Below the pieces are notes generated by a model that ran no database searches, had not been told where the DNA came from, and saw only the letters and a list, made by a program, of their open reading frames with translations. A DNA stretch of 64,000 bases from contig CM046858.1 in NCBI GenBank assembly GCA_025617745.1, positions 45,303,162 through 45,367,161 on the forward strand. Direction: 5' to 3'. The position numbers and the translations under genes were made by a program. Of this stretch, positions 10,441 to 21,900 are shown in pieces. Positions within the stretch are counted from its first letter, which is position 1, and each line of letters starts with the position of its first letter. This DNA comes from Heliocidaris erythrogramma. Its lineage: Eukaryota; Echinodermata; Echinoidea; Camarodonta; Echinometridae.

Positions 10441-12036
10441 CTTGAAAGTGCTCTAAACTGCAAACTTTCACTATTCAAAATAGGAAACTTTCTCGCTCGA
10501 CCGCTACACTCCGTCGCATCTCTCAGCCGTAGGTATTAATTGGACAGAGGGGATTTTTAGACTAAGTGGTGATTCAACGCTTGGATTTGCCCGTGTGATC
10601 GAACGTGCTTTAAAAAGCTGTTCCAAAGCGCAAAATTTTCTCCCTCGGTCGCAAAATGATACAAATAAACAATTATTTACTCAGGAAACCGCTAAAATGC
10701 AATTTTTTTTACTATTTCAAAATGAAAACATTTTTTTTTTTTTTTTTTTTGGGGGGGGGGGGGGAAAGCACCGTCACCTCCCCCTCAATGGGCAGCGAGA
10801 TGCATACTCGGGGAGCGAGGTACCCGAATATGCAATTTCTGTACATTTTTACTACCAAAAAAATGTAGAAAAAAAAGCATAGAAAAAAGTGTTTCGCTCT
10901 CGCAGAAAAAACAATTTAGAGACTGAAGAACACCCCCTCCCCCATGCACAAATGGATACCGTATTCATAATCCTCCCGTTGCAATGCTCTGTCTCTACCA
11001 TCTACCATCTACCATCTCGGGCCACCCTACCATGCTACCAGCAGTGACAAATGATCCAGTGTCAGGTCTTATGAAGGAATGATGCAAAACAATGGGGGAT
11101 AACAGTGATCTGAATATTGCAAGTGATTTTATAGATTTTTAAATAAAATATTTTGAACCTCGCACTTCCGAAATATCAAAAAATATGTATAAAAAGTGGG
11201 AAATGTGCTTTTTTTTTTGGGGGGGGGGGGGGGGTGTAGGCAAGTAGTAAACGTTTGAGGAGGGCCCCCATATTCCGCGTTCAGAGAGGGCCCCAGAGTG
11301 TTTGCCCCCCAGATGGAGCCCTTCAGGCGCACCAGTCTATGAAAACTATATTACATACGAAATAATTATCTAGCTCGATCTAATAACATTCAATGCACCC
11401 TCATGAATGTTTCTATACGCAAATTCAGTAATATAGGAACAAATTAAACATAGATATCCTCTAGAAACATGGTCATGGTAATCTACCTTCCATTATTTTT
11501 GTACATTGACTCGGCACAAAAAGAGAGAATGTCAAATATGTGCTGAAGAATCATTTGCTTATGCCATATTTATATTGTTAATTATATCTACAATCAAAGA
11601 CATGCGCTGTGTATCATTTTTTTCTTCTTCTTTTCCTTTTCAAAGAATTGTGAATAAAATGTCACGTGAAACGACTTACAATTTTCTACATTTATCTTTC
11701 TACAAATTGCATTGAAAGAGTTGTGGTAAAGGATATACTATTTCAAACATTTTTGGTGAGTGTTTGCGTATATGATTGATGAATCTGTTAGGGAGCTCTT
11801 CATATAAAAATAGAGAAAAATTATAGCCTATGTTGTCACCATGACAATGCTGTACTTTTGAGATGGTCGTGAATAAAATTTGTAAGTTTAAGACGCTTTG
11901 CCACGCAGAGGCGGTACTAGTAAAAAAGAAAAAGAAAAGAGAAAATGGACCCCCCTTTTTTAAACTCTCCTCTCCTTCACTATACTTTTGTCTACAAAAC
12001 TGGAAACTTTGATGAAAATGACATGGTTTTGACTGT

Positions 12037-12250
12037 GGTTCCATGACATTTGCTCCTGCGACAATTGCTCTGGTCTAACTTTGCCATATTAATCCTAAAC
12101 CTAAACCTAACCCTAACCCTCACCCTAACTCTAATTCTAATCTTCACATTGTTCTTAACAAAAAAACAAATCATGACCTTGACCTTAACCTTTGACCTTT
12201 CGAGATATGAACGGAGGAGCAAATGTCGCAGGAGCAAATGTCGTGTCACC
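12037..12250. mobile_element. 214-bp MITE with 9-bp target duplication and telomere-like core
   Basis: Ends GGTTCCATGACATTTGCTCC and GGTGACACGACATTTGCTCC (as reverse complement). The flanks TTTGACTGT (12028-12036, 12251-12259) match exactly. It lies within one unit of the 11.9-14.4 kb tandem repeat. Its core has CCTAAA/CCCTAA units at 12094-12132. Confidence 0.82.
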
Positions 12251-12574
12251 TTTGACTGTACAGTAGCGGTATTTTACACCCATCCCATCCCTTGATAGGT
12301 TCCCGGCCAGTTTGTGTGAGTTTTTAACCACTTCCGCCACGTGAGGGCGCTGCTAGCACAAAAACGAGTACATGGACCCCCATTTTTAAAAACTTTCTCC
12401 TCCTTCAATATACCTTTCTCTACAAACCTGGAAAGTTTCATGAAAATGACATGATTTTTGAGTGTACAATAGAGTTATTTTGCACCCATCCCAGCTAGTT
12501 TTTGCCAGTTTTTGTGTGTTTTTGATCCCTTCTGCCACGTGAGGGCGCTGCTAGCACAAAAACGAGTACATGGA

Positions 12575-14351
12575 CTCGTTATAACTTAGGTTTTACCACC
12601 GACAGCCTGATCATGATTCAAAAAATATTTTCAGTCATTAAACAGGAATGGATACAGAGTGATTTTATACATGTGGATACTGAACATTTTCAAATAGATC
12701 TGAAGATTTTTGGTGATATACAAAAATTTAGCGATTTAAAGTCTATACGGTTATATAATCACTTTATTGAACAGTTTCAAAGAGATTATACATTAAAGAT
12801 AACGGATGGATTTGTTCAACATGATTTTGGAACTGGGATGTTAAAAGAAATATTTACAAGACTGAAAAATGCATTTGTAATTAATAAACGAAGAGAGTTT
12901 CAATACAAACTATTGCATGGGGCTATATATACGAAACAGAGACTCTTTAAATTTGGTTTTGAGTTGGACAATCTATGTTCCTTTTGTAAACATCAAGTTG
13001 AAACATACCAACATTTATTTTTTAGAATGTCCTAAAGTTAAACAATTATGGCAGGACATTAGTAAAAAGCTAAGGGAAATTGATATAAATGATTGGAAAT
13101 CCATTTTTATGGGACTATCGGGTAAAACTGTACGAATATATTTAATAAATTGTATAATTTTTCTTCTAAAACACATAATTTTTTCTTCAAGAAAACAAGG
13201 CGAGCTGCCATCTCTACAAAAAACAGTTACTTTGATAAAAGATCACAGAGACGAAGAATATAAGATAGCCAACAAAAAGGGGAATTGGGGGCGCACTTAA
13301 GGACATGGGAACAGATTGATGCGTTTCTTTGATTTTGTTTTCGTTTGTTTTTGTTTGTTTGTTTGTTTGTTTGTTTTTTGTTTGTTTGCTTTTTTATGTT
13401 CTCATTACGGACAGGCAAACCGGAACTGGATGCATGCATGGGTGTTGATATGTTGGGGGGAGGGGGGGGGGGGGGGGGGGGGGGTGCGAGAAGTGGGAGT
13501 GAGAATGAGTGAGTTGTGATTGGTAGGAGAATGGTGAGGGGGAAGGGGGGATGAGATGAGTGTCTAAGGGTGGGTTCGGGTGGGCCATGTATATCTTCCT
13601 CTAATTTTTTTTTTATCATATAAAGAATCGTTTCAAGAAATAATGTATAATTTGATATTTTTTCTAAATGCATGTTCAATGATCGATATATAGTATTTTT
13701 TTTTCTTTCTAAAAAGAGCCTTTGTTCTGTTATTCCATATATTTTGGAAGACCTTATATTGTTTAAAAGTATAATTGGTATTTGTAAACTTTGTTCTTTA
13801 ATTTCTTTTGTCTGAATATTATATATTATGATTTAATGTGATATTAATGTATCTTTCTCAAGACGATTATTTGAAACAAAAGTTCTTTTTATTATTACTA
13901 TAAAGTATTACATGAAAGAAAATAGTTATACCTATGTCTAACGGTTGATGTATTGTATTTTTCCCCCTTTTTTTCCTTGTATATGCAAATTATTTTATAT
14001 GTGACTTATGATTGTTTCTTGAAATGTAATATTGATCTTGAGAGGGAGCAATAAAATATCATTCAAAAAAAAAATAAAATAAAAAATACAGTCTTTCTCA
14101 AGACGATTACTTGAAACAAAAAGTTCTTTTTTTTATTATTACTACATGTATGAAGTATTACATGAAAGAAAATAGTTAATATATATGTCTAACGGTTGAT
14201 GCATTGTATTTTTTTTTCCTTTCATCGAAAAAATAATCCTGTTTAATCATGGATAATTTCAGAGAATTATATATATTTTTTACTGATATTAATGTATTTC
14301 ATTAAGTTTCCTTGTATATGCAAATTATTTTATATGTCATTCAAAAAAAAA
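12575..14351 (+). mobile_element. 5'-truncated L1/Tx1-like non-LTR retrotransposon with a duplicated tail
   Basis: Open frames 12613-13035 and 12917-13300 overlap out of frame. Together they code a C-terminal zf-RVT-like motif: LCSFCKHQVETYQHLFF, then ECPKVKQLW after a one-base shift in a T run near 13020. The 3' UTR runs to an A-rich tail near 14080. A second, shorter copy of the same UTR (14091-14350) follows with its own A tail. The host repeat resumes at ATGGACCC. The copy is inactive. Confidence 0.7.
13455..13484 (+). repeat. Longest poly-G run (6 G, A, 23 G)
   Basis: Twenty-three uninterrupted G preceded by GGGGGGA, within the retrotransposon 3' UTR and just after a (GTTT)n stretch. 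Confidence 0.9.
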
Positions 14352-15499
14352 ATGGACCCCCCCCTTTAAAAAACTTTCTACTCCTTCAGTATACCTTTCT
14401 CTACAAATATAGAAAGTTTCATGAAAATGACCTGGGTTTTGACAGAATAATGAGGATTTAAATTTGCCATTGGAAATTCCGAGGCCTATCTGAGGCCAAA
14501 ATCCTGTGATGACGTCATTCTACCTGACATCCCATCATGACAAAATTCAGTGTCCCATAGAAAAAAAAAATAAGCACACAAAACAAACAAAACAAAGCAA
14601 AGGCATATTTGGTGGGTGTGCAAATAAAAAAGATAATCAAATTCATTTTTCCTGAGAGGGTTGTAAAAAACGGAACCACCCCTTAATGGCCTTTTGAAAA
14701 GAAACATGACTTTTGTGCTACCACCGCTCATCCCCCCCAATCTCTCTCTCTATCTCTGATCAACTGGTGAGCTGAAAATATTGGTCCCAATTTGTTAATA
14801 TGTATATTGCCAACTGAATCTTATCCGGACACGCTTCAAGGACATTTTTTGTTAACCCTTTGGAAAAGAGATCATGGCGCATTGCGGTTGTGTCATTAGA
14901 ATCGATGAATCGATATCACAAGCCATTATACCTGATCCAAATATTTACTTTGACTGAAGTACATTCTCCAAACATATTTAAATGAGATTTAAAACAATCT
15001 TAAATGGATTCATACAGTGGCGTAGCCTGGGGGGGGGGAGGACTGGACCCTTCAAATGAGAGAGTTGGCAAGGGCATCGAGCAAAGGGTTGTTGGAAGGA
15101 TCATTTTTCTTCATATTGCTTCCCCTTTCCTTTTCCTTTTTTCTCTCACTGTCTCTCCTTTTTTTCTCTCAGCAAAATGAAAGGCACGTGCTCTACCCCG
15201 TAGATAGGCCATTTTCTTTTTCTTTTTTTTTCGAACCAAGTGTAAATCTGCAGAGTAAGCTTTTTCTTGCTGTGAATCGAAAATCAGTCGACTCAGCAAG
15301 TCAGATCTGTTTGATATCATAACAGCCATGACCTGAAAAGATAAATACAACCACTTCCAACACAGAGTGAACAAATATTTAAGTTTTCGAAACGCTTATT
15401 ACATTTCATATTCTGACCAAAAAAAATAATTTTACAAACTGACCCTCATCTGGTTTTATATCAATCATTTTTGTTATCCATGCAGTGTGATCGAGATCT

Positions 15500-15646
15500 G
15501 GGCCCTTTTTCATAAAACTTGTTATCAAAAACAAGTTACGATTATTGTTATAAGCTACTGAAATCGTTGCATTTTATTGGCTGAGAGCAAATTTGTCGTA
15601 GAAATTTGGCAGTTTTTATTGATAACAAGTTTTATGAAAAGGGTCC
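15500..15646. mobile_element. Hairpin MITE, family H, copy 1
   Basis: GGGCCCTTTTTCATAAAACT at the left pairs with the right end around a core containing TAAGCTACTGAAATC. The core is shared with copies at 21558, 23014 and 37990. Confidence 0.75.
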
Positions 15647-16321
15647 CTGATGGTGTATGGACAACTTAACGTGATTAGATTTAAATTAGATTATCAGGTT
15701 ACAAAATCCGTGTAAACACAGCGCTTCATAGTCGGGGCTGCTCGAGCTCAGACTGAACACGGCCAAGGTCTTAAGCTTATATGAAAATAGCTCTACACGA
15801 TGTCTAGAATACGTAAATACACGAAGAAAAAATAAATAAGTGGGATGGTAATTTTATTGTATTTTTGAGCTCTGCTTACATTACAATACACTTTCGTTCT
15901 CATTGCTTCCTCGTATACATTTCAGTCAGACTCGTTAGGCTTACTTCTCATGTTATAGAATAGTATGATAAAACTAATTAAAACAATCGTTTGGTTCTTC
16001 ATTTTTTATTTGATATCATGCACACTGAATTAACATTTCAAAGTTTTTCTGCCTGCTATATGTCGTAAACCTGCCCTCACCGCGCTTTTTCAAAAGAATG
16101 AGTGTATTGGTATACTTTTTAACGTTAATATTTGAGTAAAGAGTCTCACTATTTATATTTAAAAAAAATCGAACATTATTACCCAAGTGGATTTGATATT
16201 CTTACTACAGAGCTATAACATTTTTGTTAATTTATTCCTGTTAAAATGAAAACCTGCAAACTTAAACACTATTCTGACAGACCTATATCATTACATTTTC
16301 TTCAAAAGTTCAATGAATATC

Positions 16322-16562
16322 TGCAATATACCGCTTCTGTAATGTATGCAAATTTATGCACATATATTCGCTTAGCACCTATAGTGACGAGCTATTCCAT
16401 TAACCTGCTTTTTATAAATGAGCCTCAATGCTTGGAATCCAGTTTGCATACATTATTTGTTGCTATGTCCGACAAGCCTCCGGCAAGCTTTTGGTTGTCA
16501 AGAACAACCTTTGTTTGAAAGGTATGCATAAAATTTACAACCTTACCGAAGCGGTCTATTGC
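16322..16562. mobile_element. MITE of the CAATAGACCGC family, copy 1
   Basis: About 240 bp. The termini GCAATATACCGCTTCTGTAA and AAGCGGTCTATTGC are near inverted repeats. The interior matches the copy at 20284 along most of its length, in reverse. Confidence 0.75.
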
Positions 16563-18220
16563 CCTCGTACATGTAACTATTTTACCATCTATACACTGAC
16601 ATATATACGTGTGAAGATAGCTAAACAGTACATGTAGATTTAAGGGAATAGAAAAGCACTTGCAGTCTAATTCAATGCACTGTTTTAGTAAAAAAAAAAA
16701 TTCTCCGCCGTGGCAAGAAGTATATGTGTACAAAGCCAGGTATTGTTTTCTATAATAAAAATGATGTGATATATAAATACTCCTTGTTGCCTATTTTAAT
16801 TATCCAAGTAATTGAATTGAATTTATGTACATCAATATTTTGGTTCGACATACAAAAGTGAGAGAAAAGCTAGCAACAACTTATATACTATTCAAATAAC
16901 AAAATAAAATATGTAAACATATTATATTATATTATTATATATTAATAATATTTGATTCGTATACATGTACAAACATTGATATGATATAACTCATTTAAGA
17001 ATTCTCTCCTTAATGGTATGATATCTTGTATGCAATTTGCTAGACTGAGTATGACATGTTCGATATATAATTTCAGTAAAGAATGTTGACTTTTCTTCTG
17101 CTCTGATAATTCATTACTTGCGGCAAAGGTTAAGTGTTGTGAATAGTTAGTTCTTTGTACTCTGGGCAGAGACGGGTGGCTATGATATTTTGATTTGACG
17201 TTTTCTATTACGGAAGAGCTGGGCTCGTATCGTAGATCGTATCTACCTCGTATCGACTCGTAACAATCATCGTGTACGTAGTACCATGCAACAGTACTGG
17301 TATCATCAGCCTGCATCTCATGGCAACGTGACTTCATATTCTGTCGTCAACATTTGGAACTCCATTCACGTCCCGCTCACTTCCCAGAACCGCCGACTGG
17401 ACTCGCTACATATGAAGCTCTAGCTACAACAATGCACCCATGGTTTGACTGTTAATTGCGACTCATTTAATCGATATTTAAAACGAATATTCTTTTGAGG
17501 CCACATATCTCTTTAGCATTTAATCGAATTATCTAATGCCGCCTTATATGTGTAATTTGACCCGTTAACAGGGTAAAGTTCAATATTTAGTAACGGTAAT
17601 TTGTATTATAATGATTGGAGTAATTTTCTTCTAATCTATACCTTCAATGAGTGTTTAATCAAAAGTTTATTGAATATTTCATTGATTCTTTATCTTGTAT
17701 TCATAAGCCATATATATATACATATATGTATATATATATAGATTATTTCACATTCAGTTCAATATATCTGAGCGATGTGCATGCTCTGAATTAAATTGTT
17801 GTAAAATATATATATATAAATATATATATTTGTGAGGTCGCTTTATTTTTAGTTGTGTTAGTACTTGGAATTCTTTCCACCAGAACCCAACTAATCGTCA
17901 GACTAGTTAATTGCAGGACAAAGATCTGACAGTTAGTCAGACTTAGTCTACTATTTACTTGATGATTGCCAGAAACTTTAAACTCCCAAGAAATGTGTAA
18001 ACCTTAATGCCCAATTTGCAATTCGCTCATTATCAGCTATTACAATGAACATTATGAAGAAAATCAATTTTTATCATTTTTACGAAATTAATGAAAGAGT
18101 CTCGCTGAGACCTATGTCATGCCATAAGAAGGAAATGATGAGAATCAGAGATATAATAAAACTGTAAATTCATTTCAACTGTTTATTCAGCGAATTACGG
18201 CAGTCCAAAATTGGCGTTTA

Positions 18221-18386
18221 TTTGAGAGGGGGCAGAATCGAGCGGCGATTGTAGCTTAACAAATTATATTTAGAAGTTATATAGGCATATTTTCAAGTTT
18301 GACTTTGAGAGGGGGCAGAATCGAGCGGCGATTGTAGCTTAAAAAATTATATTTAGAAGTTATATAGGCATATTTTCAAGTTTGAC
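18221..18386 (+). repeat. 83-bp tandem duplication
   Basis: Two adjacent units start TTTGAGAGGGGGCAGAATCG at 18221 and 18304 and differ at about one base. They lie just downstream of the BHMT-family stop codon. Confidence 0.85.
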
Positions 18387-18624
18387 TTTGGAGAAGGTTC
18401 CGAATCGAAGAATTAATATATTACTTACGTTATAATTTCTCGCTTGGAATATAATTTGTTACATGGAAATATACTGGAGTTGTGTTTGCTATCGGTGGGT
18501 TAATGACATCATTTTTCTCTTTGCACATACTACCACCACCATGGTGGACACCTTAAAACGTCAAAACACACTCGGCCATGTTTAATTCCCAAATGCATCC
18601 CTTTAAATCGCCCTATCTCGTCTT

Positions 18625-18905
18625 CTATTCCTTAGTAATCGACTTCGGTAGGTCTTTGGTATAATAAGTATTGACCTTGCTGTCATCTGTGCCGTAGATC
18701 CCGTGTATCGACATGTCTGGTGAATACTTGGAAGCCTCGGTGATCCTCCCCAGGGTTTCGGCCATGGTCCTGGTGTAGTGAGGGGCATTGCCGCAGCATA
18801 GTCCCATGTATGGGATCTTGAGTTGGGCACATTGCTTGGTGAACTTGACGATATCGTCGCGATTGCACAAGAGACAGTCAAGGTTATCGGGAAATGCTCG
18901 TTTAC
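18625..18905 (-). CDS. BHMT-family gene, exon 7 with stop
   Basis: 281 bases after CCCGCAG. It carries [16 protein letters not shown] with the two C-terminal zinc cysteines and ends KSITKE-stop (TAG at 18627-18625). A TTTATT at 18182-18187, AATAAA on this strand, could be the polyadenylation signal. Confidence 0.93.
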
Positions 18906-21900
18906 CTGCGGGAACAAAGCGAATTAAGGGGGTATCTCACTGAGCGGCGAATGCTTGCGAATGTAGCGAATTTGGGGGTTCGAATTAACTTTCCCGCAAA
19001 CAGTTGCAAGCGTTTGCATAACAGTCGTAAGCCTTGCAAACGGTTGTAAGACGTGTCGTTAAAAAGTCGCTAAAGTTCTTTTTGATTCGCCAATGCTACA
19101 GCGACCACGTGACCATGTCGCTAACGACAGAGGTTAACCATGATTTTCGCCAACATTCGTCAGAAAAGTTGGCGAATCCAAAAATCGCAACGTTCGTAAG
19201 CATTTGCCGTTCAGTGTGATGCCACCGTTAGGTTCCAAGATTCATGCATGTAAAATAATGGAGGATTTTTATATTTGGTAACTCTGAGTTATTAGTCTGT
19301 TAGTGATTTTAGAGGGATGAATGGGTCATGATCATGGGTGTCGATCCCTGGGAGGGGGGGGGGGGGGTATATATCCCCCACAAAAAAATTTGAGGTGGGG
19401 AATGGCCTGTATTATCATCCCAATATTCTTGGACCAAAACATTATCCAAACTCATCATGTTTGATATTGAAATACCATCACATTCTTTAATGATTAGAAG
19501 TAAGGGAATAAGAAATGCCATAATTTCAATGCGAAAATTGCTCGCATTGTTATTCTCAATTAAGTTGTTCCGTCCATTGGGGTAGATCCGCGCGTTCCTT
19601 CTCTTCATTAATTATTCTTTTCTGATACTCTAAAATCCAAGTTTTATAGACAGATTTTTGAAACAGTCCCTGGAGTGGGAGGGGATATCCCCTGGCACAC
19701 CATCCCCTCTGTCACTTCGCTCAGTGGCGTATCTAGAGGGGCAGGGGGCACGTGCCCCGGGCTGCACTTGGAGGGGCGCAAAAACGCAAATGAGAGAAAG
19801 AACAAAATTAGGAAATTAAGAAAAATCATAATCCTTACGGATTATGCGCCCCAAATGCGCAATGTAAATGCACGAGAAATCTAGTTTTTGAAGGTTTGAA
19901 ATGCGGAAATTTTCCAAAGCACGATCGCTTTGCTCCCTCGCATAATTAGTTTTTCAGGATCTCGTAATTTCGTGCCACCAGTATATAGTTCTTAAATTGC
20001 TTAAACGATTCAAAATTTGAAAAAAAAATGAAGATGTAATTGCTTTGCTCGCTATAATGTAAGTTTCATGGCTCCTGCTAAATATTGCGCCCCAATATTA
20101 GTGTATAAAACAGCACTTGCAAAGGTTCAATTTTTGACAGAAATTTCAACTTCAGGTAGCCTTGCTGAATTTCTCGACTCTTTCTCAAGCCTATCGGGTT
20201 TTCGTTAGTTTTGCTCCCGATTGTAGAGGTGAGTGTATAGAAAACCGTTTATAAATGTATAAAATTCGAGCTTCTCTGCCGCTCAATAGACCGCCTCGGT
20301 AATGTATGCCAATTTTATGCATACCTTTCAAACAAAAGTTTGTTCTTGACAACCTGAAAGCTTGCAGGACATAGCTACGAATAATGTATGCAAACTGGAT
20401 TCCAAGCATTGAGGCTCATTTATAAAAAAGCAGGTTCATGGAATAGCTCGTCACTAGGTGCTCTGAGAATTTATGTGCATAAATTTGTATACATTACAGA
20501 AGCGGTCTATTGCGGTGGGCAAAATTTCCTGGGTAAAATGCAAAATAAATCGCGTTTTTTAGGGTTAAAAATTGAAATATTTGGCGCTCGGTCGCTTTGT
20601 CCCCTCGCTTGGTTTAGGCACTCGGTGGGGGGGGGGGGGGGGGGGGGGACTTCATTGTTTTCCTCTGGCGCCATAATCCCTATAATTATAATGGTTTGCT
20701 CCCTCGCCGGTTATCCCCCTCACCAATCATGAACATGGATCGACACCCCTGGTATGTCATGATCCCATCCAATGGCGTAGGGTGTGCGCCGGGCACCACC
20801 GGCGGGCATTATGGAAGGGGGGGGGGGGGGGGAGCACCGCTTTCACTCTTTGAATGGAATGCACATTAACAAGGCCATTGATTAGGGGGAAGGTGTAGAA
20901 GGGGGTCGTAGTGTCTTCTTGTCATCTTCGCTTCCACTTTCATTTTGTGCTCTCTTTTCCTTAATTTTCCCTTGCCCGCCATTTGATGGGGGCACGTACA
21001 AGGACCTATGGGGCGGGGCCGGCTGCAGCCCCCGCGGACAATTTATATTCCGGCAAGAAACTAGAGTTATACCATTGCGAAATTGTGCATATAAAAGTCA
21101 GATTCATATAAAGGGGTCAACGGAATATCCATTAGCACTTAGTTTCGTGATTAGCTACACCTATTTGATTTAGAAACTATTGTGAATTGTTTGTGGAAAT
21201 AAAATATCTAGTACAATAACTTCAATGTGGCGGTATGAAGAAAACCCAAAAGCAAATAAGCAACGATTGTTATAGAAACACTATCGCTGTTGCCCTTAAA
21301 TACACTGATAAATATTTGTTCTCCCTGGATACATGATGCATGACCAACATTTCAGTTTAGCCTATCTTTAAGTAGATGTCACATATAGTGGCATACCCCA
21401 GTGGCATACCCCAGTGGCATACCCTAAGTACATAACCCCAAATATGTACCCCTCCTAAAAAGAAAACCCAACCCATTTGAAGAATGTGAAAACAGTTTTT
21501 CTTTTCCTTGTCAGATTTTATTTTTCGTGCCCCCCCCCCCTTGACAAATTCTTTGGTACCGGGGAGCGTTTCATCAAGCGTTTTGTCAGTGATTTTTTAC
21601 TGATAAATTTACTCTCAGTCAATCAGATGCAAGGATTTCAGTAGCTTATAACAGTTGTAGTTAAAAATCACTGACGCAACGCTTGATGAAAAGCTCCCCC
21701 GGTCCTGCCTTACCTGTCCATGGATCAAGTATAGTAGTAAATGTAGGTTCATCGAGGGTTGTTCTATATGGCACCGGCATTGCAGCCAAAGGAGCCTGAA
21801 CACAAGAGAAAGAACATATCTTCAACCAGTTGGACAATTTATGATCATGGCCGGATACAAAAACCGTCATTTTAATCATGTTAATAATGATTATTCCCGC

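Larger units (their letters stand above)
11905..14450 (+). repeat. Broken tandem repeat (unit about 190 bp) interrupted by two insertions
   Basis: Units share GGCGCTGCTAGCACAAAAAC, ATGGACCCCC and GAAAGTTTCATGAAAATGAC. Pieces are at 11905-12036 plus 12251-12300, 12305-12492, 12493-12574 and 14351-14450. The MITE at 12037 and the retrotransposon at 12575 split the array. Confidence 0.7.
14450..18600. other. Intergenic stretch, AT-rich, with repeats but no gene
   Basis: No open frame resembles a protein. It holds a GGCGTAGCC-plus-poly-G motif (15020-15038), the hairpin MITE at 15500, one MITE of the CAATAGACCGC family (16322-16562), AT microsatellites at 17.70-17.83 kb and an 83-bp tandem duplication at 18221-18386. 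Confidence 0.6.
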
